Source: Bacillota bacterium
Lineage (GTDB): Bacteria; Bacillota; Clostridia; Christensenellales; SZUA-584
NCBI GenBank assembly: GCA_023396555.1
Contig: JAEWWC010000058.1
Span: forward strand, 1 to 58,103
Length of the DNA stretch: 58,103 bases
Reading direction: 5' to 3'
The notes below the pieces were generated by a model. The model searched no databases, had not been told where the DNA came from, and saw only the letters and a list, made by a program, of their open reading frames with translations. Position numbers and translations under genes: made by a program. This document shows positions 34,410 through 42,316 of this stretch, in pieces. How positions within the stretch are numbered: position 1 is the stretch's first letter; every line of letters starts with the position of its first letter.

Positions 34410-35977
34410 CGGAACTGCTGCCGGAAAACCGGAGTAAAGGAAGGCTGGCGGCATTTCTCCGGAACAGATTCTATGAGGTTTTCTGCGGATTTCCGTTCAT
34501 CGTCGCGCTGGTTTTTGGCGTTATCAGCTTTTTTAATCCGGATATGGACGGGCGTAGGATGAGCCTGTTGCTTGTCCTTGTTTTTTTCGGCCTGTGCGCA
34601 CTTTGGCTCTGGTTTGCCGGAGAGCCGCAGGGCAGGGCCGGCAGGCTGTGGCGCTGGTTGTATATGCCGATGGCGGTATGGGTGTGCGCTGCCGCAATCC
34701 GCATTGCCTGGGCTGTCCATGTCGGCCCATATGTTGAGCCTTTTTCCGATTTTGATTGGGCGTATCAGGCGGCGCTAGGCTCAACTGATTTCATCCGGCA
34801 TCATGCCACGTTTCCTTCGTGGGGGCTGTATGTCGGCTTGATTAGATTAGTTATTAATATTAGTTCGCCCGCATTTATAAGCATTCAGATTTTTAACGCG
34901 TTGGTCAACAGTTTCACAGTCATACTGGTGTACTATATCACTTTGCTCGCTGCTAAGAATTTCAAAGTTGCTGTCGTGGCAGGCCTGATGATGTGCTTTA
35001 TGCCATCAAATATACTTTATACAAGTGTACTAAGCCCGGAAATTCCATCTCTGCTGTTATTACTGCTGGTTATTCTGGGTATGATCGTTACATTCAAGCC
35101 GGAACTGAGATTATGGATACGGGTAATCATTTTGATCAGCGTAGGCGCTGTTTGTGCTGTAGCCAATTATTTAAAGGCCGTAGCGGTTATTGCGATCATC
35201 GCATACGTCATTGCACAGGTGATGTATCTGCGAAAGAGAGATACTGCCCAGGTTGAAGACAAAAAGAAACCATTGATAAAACAAGCGGCAATTGTTGGTC
35301 TGTCAATTGTTTTGATGGCTGTTCCGTTTCTACTGACAACGAAGGCTATAAACCGTTATGTTGAACAGGAACTCGGAGTGTCCATAAACCATAGTCAAAT
35401 GTCGCACTTTCTGTTTGTGGGGCTAAATACCAAAGGGGAGGGGCAGATACATATCGGTGAATACAACCATATGGATCTTGAATTTTTGGCAGAGCATGAC
35501 TATGATTATGAACTGACCGACCAATGGGTCAGGGAGTTTCTCCGCCGTGACTGGTCGGATAACTATGAGGATATCCCTGCACTGTTCTTCAGCAAGATAC
35601 AGTGGGCTTGGCAAGATGATATGATGCCGGCGGCATATACCGGTCAGCAGATTGACAGTACAAACATGGATTCAAGTCAAGTACAAGTAATAGAACAGTA
35701 TGCGCCGTCGTTGTCTCAGGCGTTTTATGTAGTTTTTATGCTTCTGGCCGTAGTAGGTAGTATTGGCATCAGGAAGCAGCATGCAGATAATAATGGCTAT
35801 TTCCTATTGTGCATGTATATTTTCGGCGTTGCGCTGGTACTGTTGCTGAGCGAAGCGCAGTCGCGCTATAAATGTATGGTCACACCTGTGATCTGTATTT
35901 TGTCATCAGTGGGTTTAGAAACAGTCACAAAAGGTATAAAGGAGAGAATTCTACACATATGGGAATCAAGCCATTAA
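34406..35977 (+). CDS. GT-C type membrane glycosyltransferase (GT39/PMT-like)
   Basis: A 523-residue protein with about 11-12 membrane segments. After the second or third there is an external acidic motif, EPFSDFDWAY, as in polyprenyl-phosphate-sugar-dependent GT-C enzymes (ArnT/PMT class). Such proteins move a sugar from undecaprenyl-phosphate to an acceptor outside the membrane. The GTG start overlaps the pseC stop (GTGA). The following GtrA and GtrB homologs complete a three-component glycosylation set, with this protein as the GtrC-like transferase. Acceptor and sugar are unknown. Confidence 0.8.
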   Translation: MTELLPENRSKGRLAAFLRNRFYEVFCGFPFIVALVFGVISFFNPDMDGRRMSLLLVLVFFGLCALWLWFAGEPQGRAGRLWRWLYMPMAVWVCAAAIRIAWAVHVGPYVEPFSDFDWAYQAALGSTDFIRHHATFPSWGLYVGLIRLVINISSPAFISIQIFNALVNSFTVILVYYITLLAAKNFKVAVVAGLMMCFMPSNILYTSVLSPEIPSLLLLLLVILGMIVTFKPELRLWIRVIILISVGAVCAVANYLKAVAVIAIIAYVIAQVMYLRKRDTAQVEDKKKPLIKQAAIVGLSIVLMAVPFLLTTKAINRYVEQELGVSINHSQMSHFLFVGLNTKGEGQIHIGEYNHMDLEFLAEHDYDYELTDQWVREFLRRDWSDNYEDIPALFFSKIQWAWQDDMMPAAYTGQQIDSTNMDSSQVQVIEQYAPSLSQAFYVVFMLLAVVGSIGIRKQHADNNGYFLLCMYIFGVALVLLLSEAQSRYKCMVTPVICILSSVGLETVTKGIKERILHIWESSH

Positions 35978-36402
35978 GGCAGGGTCTTCCGAGGGAAATA
36001 ATACTATACGGCTTGATTGGGGGGGGGTCGGCGGGTACGGATACGCTATTGTTTTGGATGCTGTCCAAAGCCATAAGCCCGTTTGTCGCAAACTGTGTCA
36101 GTGTAACTATGGGTATAACAATCAGCTTTTTACTAAACACGTTTATTAACTTCAAAGTAAAGGACAAGTTTTTTATCAGAGCGGTCAGCTTCTATGCAAT
36201 TGGATTCACGGGTCTGGCGCTCTCCTCGCTGCTTCTTTACCTGGGTATCGAGTTACTCCAAATGGATAACTTAATCGTCAAGATCATCTCAGTTTTTGTC
36301 GTTGCGGCGGTTCAGTTTACTTTAAACAAACTAGTCACATTCAGAAAAGGCATAAAAGGAGAAGCACATGAGTCGTCTGCACATCATCATCCCGGCATAT
36401 AA
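35959..36402 (+). CDS. gtrA: GtrA family flippase with G9 tract
   Basis: A 147-residue protein with four membrane segments typical of GtrA, which helps move undecaprenyl-phosphate-linked glucose or another sugar across the membrane. The ATG at 35959 lies inside the 3' end of the preceding gene; its ribosome site (AAGGAG, about 15 bases away) is distant. Codons 21-24 (LIGGGSAG) are encoded by an uninterrupted run of nine G residues (36019-36027). Slippage there would truncate the protein, so expression could be phase variable. The 3' end overlaps gtrB by 35 bases. Confidence 0.85.
   Translation: MGIKPLRQGLPREIILYGLIGGGSAGTDTLLFWMLSKAISPFVANCVSVTMGITISFLLNTFINFKVKDKFFIRAVSFYAIGFTGLALSSLLLYLGIELLQMDNLIVKIISVFVVAAVQFTLNKLVTFRKGIKGEAHESSAHHHPGI
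36019..36027 (+). repeat. G9 homopolymer in gtrA
   Basis: Nine consecutive G residues near the start of gtrA, the kind of tract that mediates slipped-strand phase variation of surface-glycosylation genes. Confidence 0.9.
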
Positions 36403-37081
36403 CGAGGAATCCAACATCGAAAAAGTGGCGCGAGAGTGGCACCAGGTGGTTGAGAGCCTAGGTGACGAGGGATCGAAGCTGGTTATCATTGATGATGGTT
36501 CCCGCGATAGTACCTTTGAAATTCTTAGCCAGCTTGCGAAGGAGTTAAAATGCCTTCAGCCCATCCGAAAGGAAAACAGTGGTCATGGCGCGACGGTGCT
36601 TTTCGGATACCAGTGGGCTATGCGGGACGGCGCGGACTTCATATTTCAGACGGACTCGGACGGGCAGACGATACCTGACGAGTTCGCAAAGTTCTGGGGG
36701 ATGCGGAACGAATACGACGCGGTTATTGGTCACCGGAAAAACAGGCAGGATGGCTTTTCCCGCATCTTGGTGACTAAGACACTCAAGTTGGTACTGCTGC
36801 TGACATTTGGCGTTCGTATTACGGATGCCAACACGCCTTTTCGGCTAATGAAAAGGGAGCTTCTTGAAAAATATATAAGCAGGGTACCTGATGGGTTTAA
36901 CCTGACAAATGTGCTGCTGACGGTGGCGTTTGTCAGAAACAAAGAAAGAGTGATATTCCTTCCGATCACCTTCCGGCCCAGACAAGGGGGCATTAACTCG
37001 ATCAACCTGAAGAAAATTATACGCATCGGAACGCGCGCGGTTAAGGATTTTCGTCTGGTAAACAAGCAGTCTCGGCTGTAA
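36368..37081 (+). CDS. gtrB: GtrB-like polyprenyl-phosphate glycosyltransferase (DPM1/GT2)
   Basis: A 237-residue GT2 enzyme of the dolichol-phosphate-mannose synthase group: LHIIIPAYNEESNI at the start, VIIDDGSRDST near residue 40, QTDSDGQ near 97. No C-terminal membrane pair is visible, unlike classical GtrB. It would load a sugar from UDP or GDP onto undecaprenyl phosphate for GtrA to flip and the GT-C enzyme to transfer. AAAAGGAGAAGCAC before the ATG is a strong ribosome site. It is the last gene of the plus-strand glycan block. Confidence 0.87.
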   Translation: MSRLHIIIPAYNEESNIEKVAREWHQVVESLGDEGSKLVIIDDGSRDSTFEILSQLAKELKCLQPIRKENSGHGATVLFGYQWAMRDGADFIFQTDSDGQTIPDEFAKFWGMRNEYDAVIGHRKNRQDGFSRILVTKTLKLVLLLTFGVRITDANTPFRLMKRELLEKYISRVPDGFNLTNVLLTVAFVRNKERVIFLPITFRPRQGGINSINLKKIIRIGTRAVKDFRLVNKQSRL

Positions 37082-37194
37082 ACTATTCATTCGTTTAACA
37101 TTCCCGCTACCAGAAAGAACTTCATCTAGTCGGCGGAGTGGTCGCGTTTGAGTTAATAATTTAAAAAGAGTATTCCTCACCTACCTGACGGCGG

Positions 37195-38295
37195 TCAGTA
37201 TGTTACGGATACCGTTTTGGTATCCGGATGCAGCGCGATCCAGGTGTTTCCGGGCGTCAGCATGATCTCTTCTCCATCCCCGTCGAAGTATTTGGTGGCG
37301 ACGTCATAGCTGTCCCGCTGCCACGTACCCTTCACATACACGCCGTCAATCACATATTCGGCATCACCCGAGCCCAGCACATCGATGATGCGGCGACCCG
37401 CCAGCTCGTTGACACTGGGCAGCTTCACATGCTGTACGATGAGGTTTTGCAGCGTCAGCCCCTCGCCCGTTTCCGCGGAGATAAACGGCTTGTCTGCCAT
37501 GTAACGAGTCAGCAGGTTGGTTGCAGTGTCATATCTGTAGGAGACATAATTGTCATCGCCGAAAAATGGCAGGGAAATTTCGCTGATCACCTGCCCGTTG
37601 TAGGTATTGCCGTCGTCGTAGTTGTAGCGGAACGGGACGGGCTCCGGTTGATAATCGTAGAGTTGAACGATCTGCGTGAGGTCGGATATCACGTTGTGAG
37701 GCGCTTTCCTGACTTTATCGCGAACGAAGTAGTCGCTCCACGCGCCCTTGATGCCATCCACTCGAATTTTGATATGCTCGGAGTCGCTGTCGTAAATATA
37801 AGAATCGTATCCGGAGTCGCTCGGACCGCCGTAGTGTACGAATATGCAGTCGAACTGCTGCTGCATTTTGATGAAATAGATGCGTGCCGAGCGCACGGGC
37901 TCCACCTTCTGCGGCAGCACGTCGTTGAAAACCGCCATGAAACGGGTGATGGAGCTTTCCACGGGCGCTTCATAGACGATGTTTGCAAGCTGAAGCCCGT
38001 ACTGCGGGCGCGCCGCCGCCGAGTTTTCGATCATGACGGCGACCGGCGTGTAATTCCGGTTCATGTCATCGGTAAACTCGCTTAAAGGCACTCCGGACAG
38101 CAGGGATACTTCGCCAGGCCCTGGAGAGGGTGACGGCGTGGGCGGCGCGGGTTCGGGCGTCGGCGTTGGTGCGACTGTTTGGAATGCCGTCGGCACGGAC
38201 GGGGGGGGGGCGGCAGGTTCCGGCTCGTCTGGCTGTGTGCAAGCGCAAAGCGCCGTCAGCGCAACGCAAACCATCATCAGGAGTACCCTTTTCAT
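37195..38295 (-). CDS. DUF3048 lipoprotein (YerB-like)
   Basis: A 366-residue lipoprotein: signal segment MKRVLLMMVCVALTALCAC with the lipobox Cys at residue 19, a Pro/Thr-rich linker (about 20-62), then the two-part DUF3048 region (PVAVMIENS near 85, PQYGLQLANIVYE, VRSARIYFI). The function of the family (YerB of Bacillus) is not known. GGAGG lies seven bases before the ATG at 38295. The linker codes through a run of ten C residues (plus-strand G10 at 38201-38210), so slippage would truncate the protein soon after the lipobox. It is convergent with gtrB. Confidence 0.9.
   Translation of the reverse strand: MKRVLLMMVCVALTALCACTQPDEPEPAAPPPSVPTAFQTVAPTPTPEPAPPTPSPSPGPGEVSLLSGVPLSEFTDDMNRNYTPVAVMIENSAAARPQYGLQLANIVYEAPVESSITRFMAVFNDVLPQKVEPVRSARIYFIKMQQQFDCIFVHYGGPSDSGYDSYIYDSDSEHIKIRVDGIKGAWSDYFVRDKVRKAPHNVISDLTQIVQLYDYQPEPVPFRYNYDDGNTYNGQVISEISLPFFGDDNYVSYRYDTATNLLTRYMADKPFISAETGEGLTLQNLIVQHVKLPSVNELAGRRIIDVLGSGDAEYVIDGVYVKGTWQRDSYDVATKYFDGDGEEIMLTPGNTWIALHPDTKTVSVTY
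38201..38210 (+). repeat. G10/C10 homopolymer in the DUF3048 lipoprotein gene
   Basis: Ten consecutive G residues on the plus strand (C10 on the coding strand) encode part of the Pro-rich linker just after the lipobox. It is a candidate contingency tract, or a place to suspect an assembly length error. Confidence 0.9.
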
Positions 38296-38483
38296 ACCAG
38301 AACCTCCTCGCTATTATCTGGATAAATTGTATGGGCTGAATTGCCCTGTTGTCAAGGGAAAATGTCCGCAAAGCCCCGATGGGTTACCAGTTTGAGAGCC
38401 TCGCTTCGATAGAGCGGCAGATTCCATCACACCAACAGAATAATTTCGATTTTTAATTTAAAATAGTTTATGGAGAAATATTC

Positions 38484-38512
38484 TTGAAAAATCCAAACAA
38501 TGGGGATATAAT
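38484..38512 (+). promoter_or_regulatory. Promoter of the C39-like protease gene
   Basis: TTGAAA (38484-38489), 17 bases, TATAAT (38507-38512); near-consensus sigma-A promoter with a leader of about 85 bases. Confidence 0.8.
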
Positions 38513-38603
38513 ATTACATAATCATTACAAAAGTTTCGCTGGCGTTATATTTTAGTCTTTCCAAGCCGGTTTGTTGGCTATAATAAGCAGGCGAGGAGCT
38601 GTG

Positions 38604-40487
38604 TTGAAAACAGTTATGTTAAACGGCATTCAGAAAATCAAAAAAATATCCCGCGTTGTTTTACTGCTTCTTCTTGAGGTCAGCATGGCGGCGGGCTTTG
38701 GTCTGTGGCCCGCTCCAGCGGCTTACGCGGCGGATTACGAAGACGAGCCGGAGGAGGAGCCTGTGACGGCGTCGGGCCTCGTGATCGACGCTGAGGAACT
38801 GAGCTTGTATGTGGGAGACGAAGCCTTGCTGACCGTTACGGTGCAGCCGGAAGGAGCGGCCTGTCCGCCGCTGGAATGGATAAGCAGTGACGAGAGCGTG
38901 GTGTCGGTGGACGAGGAGGGGCTGGTAACGGCGGCCGGCGAAGGCGTTGCTGAGGTTACCGTGACGGGCGGCGGAATGACGGACACCTGCGATATTACAG
39001 TGTCGGCTGCTCCGACGTTTATGATACAATTGGCGAGCGACGAAGTGACACTGGCGCAGCACGACACGGTGGCGCTGGAAATAGCGAGTGAGACGGAAGA
39101 TGCCGGTAAAGAAAGTGTCAGCTGGGTAAGCAGCGATCCGGATGTGGCTTCCGTGGACGCGGCGGGCAACGTGACGGCCTGCTGCCCCGGGGTGGCTACC
39201 ATATCCGTATCCGCGGGCATTGTGACGGATACGTGCACTGTTACAGTGGTGCCGTGCGAGATACAGTCCAGCCGGTATCTGGTGGACAGAGAGAACGGAT
39301 TGCTCAAAGGTGTGCGGCTGAACACCACGGTGGACGATCTCAAGTCCCGTCTGGACAACGACGCGGATTTTATTGAGGTGATAAGGGATGGCGAGCGGGT
39401 TGAGTCGGGCCGTATCGGTACCGGCATGGATGTCAGGCTGGTCGTCAATAAAGCGGTAAAGGACGAACTGAACGTCAGCGTTCCCGGCGATGTCGACGGC
39501 GACGGACTGACGAGCGTCTATGAGTATACGATGGCGCGGATGTATCTGCTGGGCAAATCCGTGTTGGATGCGGACCCGGAGCTGTACGATCTCAACGCGG
39601 ACGGCCGGGTGAGCATCACGGACTATACGTTGATCAGGCTCAACATACTGGGCGTCATACCGGATGGCGACGATCTCTCCGGCTTCCCTGAAATCGTGCC
39701 GGCGCTGAAAGCTTCGGCGCTGGGATGCAGCGCTACGCTGTCTTGGGATGCCGTGCCGGATGCGGGCGGATATGAGCTGCTGAGATCCGGTTCGGCGTCC
39801 GGCCCGTTCGTACCGGTGGGAACCGCCAGCGGCGGAACCTTAAGCTTTACGGACAATACCCTCGCGATGGAAAGCTCATACTATTACAAGCTGCTGGCCT
39901 ACAGGACGCTGGATGGCGTGCGCGTAGATACGCAGTACTCCGCGGTGAAATCCGTCTCGACGCCGAACTATACGGTATATTATCAGGGCGACCCCAAATG
40001 GGGGTTCTCCAGCTCTGTCCGCAAGAGCGCCTGCGTGATCACCGCCTATGCCGTCACTATCAACAACATGGGCACACCCTGTACGCCACCGGATATCTAT
40101 AAGTCCAACGGCAACCAGACCCCGATGAAGATAGATAACCTTAAGAAGAACTTCGGCGTGAAGCCGGTGAGCGGCCTTGGTTCATCGTCCAAATATCTCG
40201 CCAGCTTTGACGGGGCGTATACATTCATCAAGAACCCGTCCTCAAATTACGAGGCGGCGGTAAAGGAAGCGCTGGCTCGCAATCCGGAGGGCGTGATACT
40301 TTACTTCAAGAAGGGGAGCGACGCGCATGCGGTGGTGGCCTGCAAACTGTCGGACGGAAAGATCTACTACAGCGATCCGGGACGCAACCGGACGACGCTG
40401 GTGGACTTTTCCGAGACGTGGTGCAAGGTGGGACACAATATGAGCTACACGAATCTGGCGTATATGATCGCGCTGGATCGGTCGTGA
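38604..40487 (+). CDS. Secreted Big2/dockerin/Fn3 protein with C39-like peptidase domain
   Basis: A 627-residue secreted protein. The start is the TTG at 38604, five bases after GAGGAG; the in-frame ATG 12 bases further is too far. The signal peptide ends at AAYA (about residue 42). Two Big2-type Ig domains follow (about 55-135 and 140-225), then a beta module (228-300) and dockerin-like Ca loops (GDVDGDGLTSVYEY, DLNADGRVSITDY). An Fn3-like domain (375-460) precedes a C-terminal papain-like Peptidase_C39_2 domain, starting YYQGDPKWG with the likely nucleophile Cys in SACVITAYA, His in DAHAVV and Asp in YYSDPG. It probably cleaves peptides outside the cell. The dockerin is internal rather than terminal, which is unusual. 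Confidence 0.85.
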   Translation: MKTVMLNGIQKIKKISRVVLLLLLEVSMAAGFGLWPAPAAYAADYEDEPEEEPVTASGLVIDAEELSLYVGDEALLTVTVQPEGAACPPLEWISSDESVVSVDEEGLVTAAGEGVAEVTVTGGGMTDTCDITVSAAPTFMIQLASDEVTLAQHDTVALEIASETEDAGKESVSWVSSDPDVASVDAAGNVTACCPGVATISVSAGIVTDTCTVTVVPCEIQSSRYLVDRENGLLKGVRLNTTVDDLKSRLDNDADFIEVIRDGERVESGRIGTGMDVRLVVNKAVKDELNVSVPGDVDGDGLTSVYEYTMARMYLLGKSVLDADPELYDLNADGRVSITDYTLIRLNILGVIPDGDDLSGFPEIVPALKASALGCSATLSWDAVPDAGGYELLRSGSASGPFVPVGTASGGTLSFTDNTLAMESSYYYKLLAYRTLDGVRVDTQYSAVKSVSTPNYTVYYQGDPKWGFSSSVRKSACVITAYAVTINNMGTPCTPPDIYKSNGNQTPMKIDNLKKNFGVKPVSGLGSSSKYLASFDGAYTFIKNPSSNYEAAVKEALARNPEGVILYFKKGSDAHAVVACKLSDGKIYYSDPGRNRTTLVDFSETWCKVGHNMSYTNLAYMIALDRS

Positions 40488-40522
40488 CGTTCCAAACAAT
40501 GCTGAATCGGGGCGGACAGCTG

Positions 40523-40544
40523 AAAGGCACCTCGCCTTTTTTTT
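40523..40544 (+). terminator. Terminator of the C39-like protease gene
   Basis: Short stem AAAGGC (40523-40528) / GCCTTT (40534-40539) with a T8 run. Confidence 0.7.
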
Positions 40545-40912
40545 ATGCGGTTTAGCGAAAATCGGGTACGGCATTACCGTGTTTCACGCTCCATGCTACA
40601 ACGAACGGCAAGTCAGTTCCCGGTTATCTCCAATGGTATAGGTTATAAAGTTATTCGGCGTGCCCGAGACGATTACGCCTGACCTTGGAAGGAGAGGTTT
40701 TCCCGTGACACTCCGGTAACCGTTCATCTGCTCGTAACATTCCGGACAGACCGGCGATGCCCGCTCATATGGTGGCTTTTCGCTTCGATACCTTATCCCC
40801 CTGCCTATGATTTTGCCATGATTCTACTATATGCCACGAAAAATGAATATATAGAGACAGGGCAAAAACGTATGATGGGAAGAAAAAATTACAAAATAAT
40901 GTGAGAGACCTC
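40545..40912. other. Intergenic stretch without a recognised gene
   Basis: About 370 bases between the C39-like gene terminator and the heat-shock promoter. An AAGGAGAGG followed by GTG near 40712 opens a frame of only four codons. I see no RNA family or palindrome of note. Confidence 0.45.
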
Positions 40913-40941
40913 TTGATTTTTTACTGTCAGAGTATTATATT
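40913..40941 (+). promoter_or_regulatory. Promoter of the J-protein/clpB unit
   Basis: TTGATT (40913-40918), 17 bases, TATATT (40936-40941), directly followed by a CtsR box. Confidence 0.7.
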
Positions 40942-40950
40942 TGTATTAAA

Positions 40951-40967
40951 GATCAAAGAAGGTCAAA
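40951..40967 (+). promoter_or_regulatory. CtsR-type heat-shock operator
   Basis: GATCAAA-GAA-GGTCAAA matches the CtsR direct-repeat consensus (RGTCAAA-NAN-RGTCAAA) with one mismatch. It overlaps the expected transcription start. CtsR controls clp and related chaperone genes in Firmicutes; the ctsR gene is not in the window. Confidence 0.78.
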
Positions 40968-41053
40968 GTCATATCCGAATCGTCAGACGGCGGCGACTGG
41001 GGCCCCCGGCCGGACGTGTCCGGCTAGGGTAAAGAAAGGAGGGATATGGCAAC

Positions 41054-42040
41054 ATGCAATACAAGGATTATTATGCGATACTCGGCGTAGACAAAGGCGC
41101 ATCTAAGGACGACATCAAGAAGGCGTACCGCAAGCTCGCCAAGCAGCACCATCCGGACGCTAACAAGGGCAACAAGGCCTCGGAGGATAAGTTCAAGGAG
41201 ATCAGCGAGGCGTACGAGGTACTGGGGGACGACGAGAAGCGCAAGAAATACGATATGTTCGGCAGCCAGGCGCAGTATGCGAACGGCGCGGATTTCGACC
41301 CGTCGCAGTACGGATTTAACGGTGGCAACGTGCGCTATGAATACGCGGGCGCCGGCGACCACAGTGACTTCTTCAACATGTTCTTCTCGGAGGGGTTCGA
41401 CCTGTCTTCGCTGTTCGGCGGAGCTGGACGGACGGGCCGCACCACGTCGCGCGTGTATCAGGGCGACGATCTCTCCGAGTTATTCGGCGGCGGACAGACA
41501 GCCGGGCGCGCGCCGCGCGTGCGTGACGGCCAGCACATAGAGGCCCAGATCGAGATCACGCCGGAGGAGGGTGCAATGGGCACGGAGAAGCGGATCTCCC
41601 TCCAGACGGAGACGGGTGTGCGCACCATCAATTTCAGGGTGCCTAAGGGCGTGAAGGACGGTGAAACTATCCGCCTGAAGGGGCAGGGCCATCCCGGCAT
41701 GAACGGCGGACAGACGGGCGATCTCAGGATGACGGTGAAGCTGACGACCGGCGGTCGGTTCGCGTTTGAGGATGGGCAGCTGGTGACGGCGCTGGATGTA
41801 TATCCGTGGGACGCGGCGCTGGGCGCGAAGCAGCCGGTGGATACGCTGGACGGGCGCATCGCGGTAAATATCCCGGCGGGGGTGCAGACGGGCAGCAAGA
41901 TTCGTATTGCGGGCAAGGGTTACCCGAGTCGTGACGGGTCCCGAGGCGATCTGTACATCAAGCTGCGCCTCGTGAACCCCGCGCACCTGACTTCGGAGCA
42001 GAAAGCGCTGTACGAAAAGCTGAAAGCAACTGTGAAGTGA
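41054..42040 (+). CDS. J-domain chaperone without zinc finger (CbpA-like)
   Basis: A 328-residue co-chaperone: J domain at residues 1-68 with HPD at 33-35, a Gly/Phe-rich segment (about 70-150), and DnaJ C-terminal substrate domains (about 160-328). The CxxCxGxG zinc repeats of true DnaJ are missing, so it is the type II (CbpA/DnaJ2) form. It stimulates DnaK ATPase and delivers clients. No dnaK, grpE or hrcA is nearby; instead a CtsR box and clpB suggest it works with ClpB in disaggregation. AGGAGGG lies ten bases before the ATG. A 7-bp GC hairpin (41009-41024) sits in the leader. Confidence 0.9.
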   Translation: MQYKDYYAILGVDKGASKDDIKKAYRKLAKQHHPDANKGNKASEDKFKEISEAYEVLGDDEKRKKYDMFGSQAQYANGADFDPSQYGFNGGNVRYEYAGAGDHSDFFNMFFSEGFDLSSLFGGAGRTGRTTSRVYQGDDLSELFGGGQTAGRAPRVRDGQHIEAQIEITPEEGAMGTEKRISLQTETGVRTINFRVPKGVKDGETIRLKGQGHPGMNGGQTGDLRMTVKLTTGGRFAFEDGQLVTALDVYPWDAALGAKQPVDTLDGRIAVNIPAGVQTGSKIRIAGKGYPSRDGSRGDLYIKLRLVNPAHLTSEQKALYEKLKATVK

Positions 42041-42055
42041 GCGAGTGTTTACGGG

Positions 42056-42119
42056 CTTAAGGTCGCAGGGACGCTGCCCCCGCACCCCCGCTTAAGGGAT
42101 GTCTCCCTTAAGAATCCCA
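42056..42119 (+). repeat. Double-hairpin repeat, copy A
   Basis: About 60 bases: a first GC-rich hairpin with GCTGCCCCC, a linker CGCACCCCCGC, a second hairpin CTTAAGGGA-TGT-CTCCCTTAAG (one-base bulge), then GAATCCC. Two more copies, with different stem sequences but the same design, lie at 42205-42266 and 44925-45000. Confidence 0.75.
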
Positions 42120-42204
42120 TAAAATATTCTTCTATTTGGAAGTAGCAGCTTGTATGGAAGAGAAGGCAAAAAGATTACGAAAATGCGTTAAGCATTTTTG
42201 GGGC

Positions 42205-42266
42205 GGGATTCTAAGGGGCTGCGCCCCTTTAGCGGAGGTTTGGAGGCAGAGCCTCCAAGGTCTTAG
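42205..42266 (-). repeat. Double-hairpin repeat, copy B (inverted)
   Basis: Read on the minus strand: GGAGGC-TCT-GCCTCC, linker AAACCTCCGCT, then AAGGGGC-GCA-GCCCCTT and AGAATCCC. It faces copy A, giving a symmetric pair before clpB. Confidence 0.75.
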
Positions 42267-42316
42267 ACCTGAAATAGATAAAATACCATAGCCTTTTCGA
42301 AGGAGGACTTATAGAT

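Noticed and set aside
33153..34454. 433-residue minus-strand frame opposite pseC
   Set aside because: The plus-strand frame is a clear PLP aminotransferase; the antisense has no recognisable domain.
40705..40740. GTG after AAGGAGAGG as a small gene or leader peptide
   Set aside because: The frame stops after four codons and no downstream regulated gene is near.
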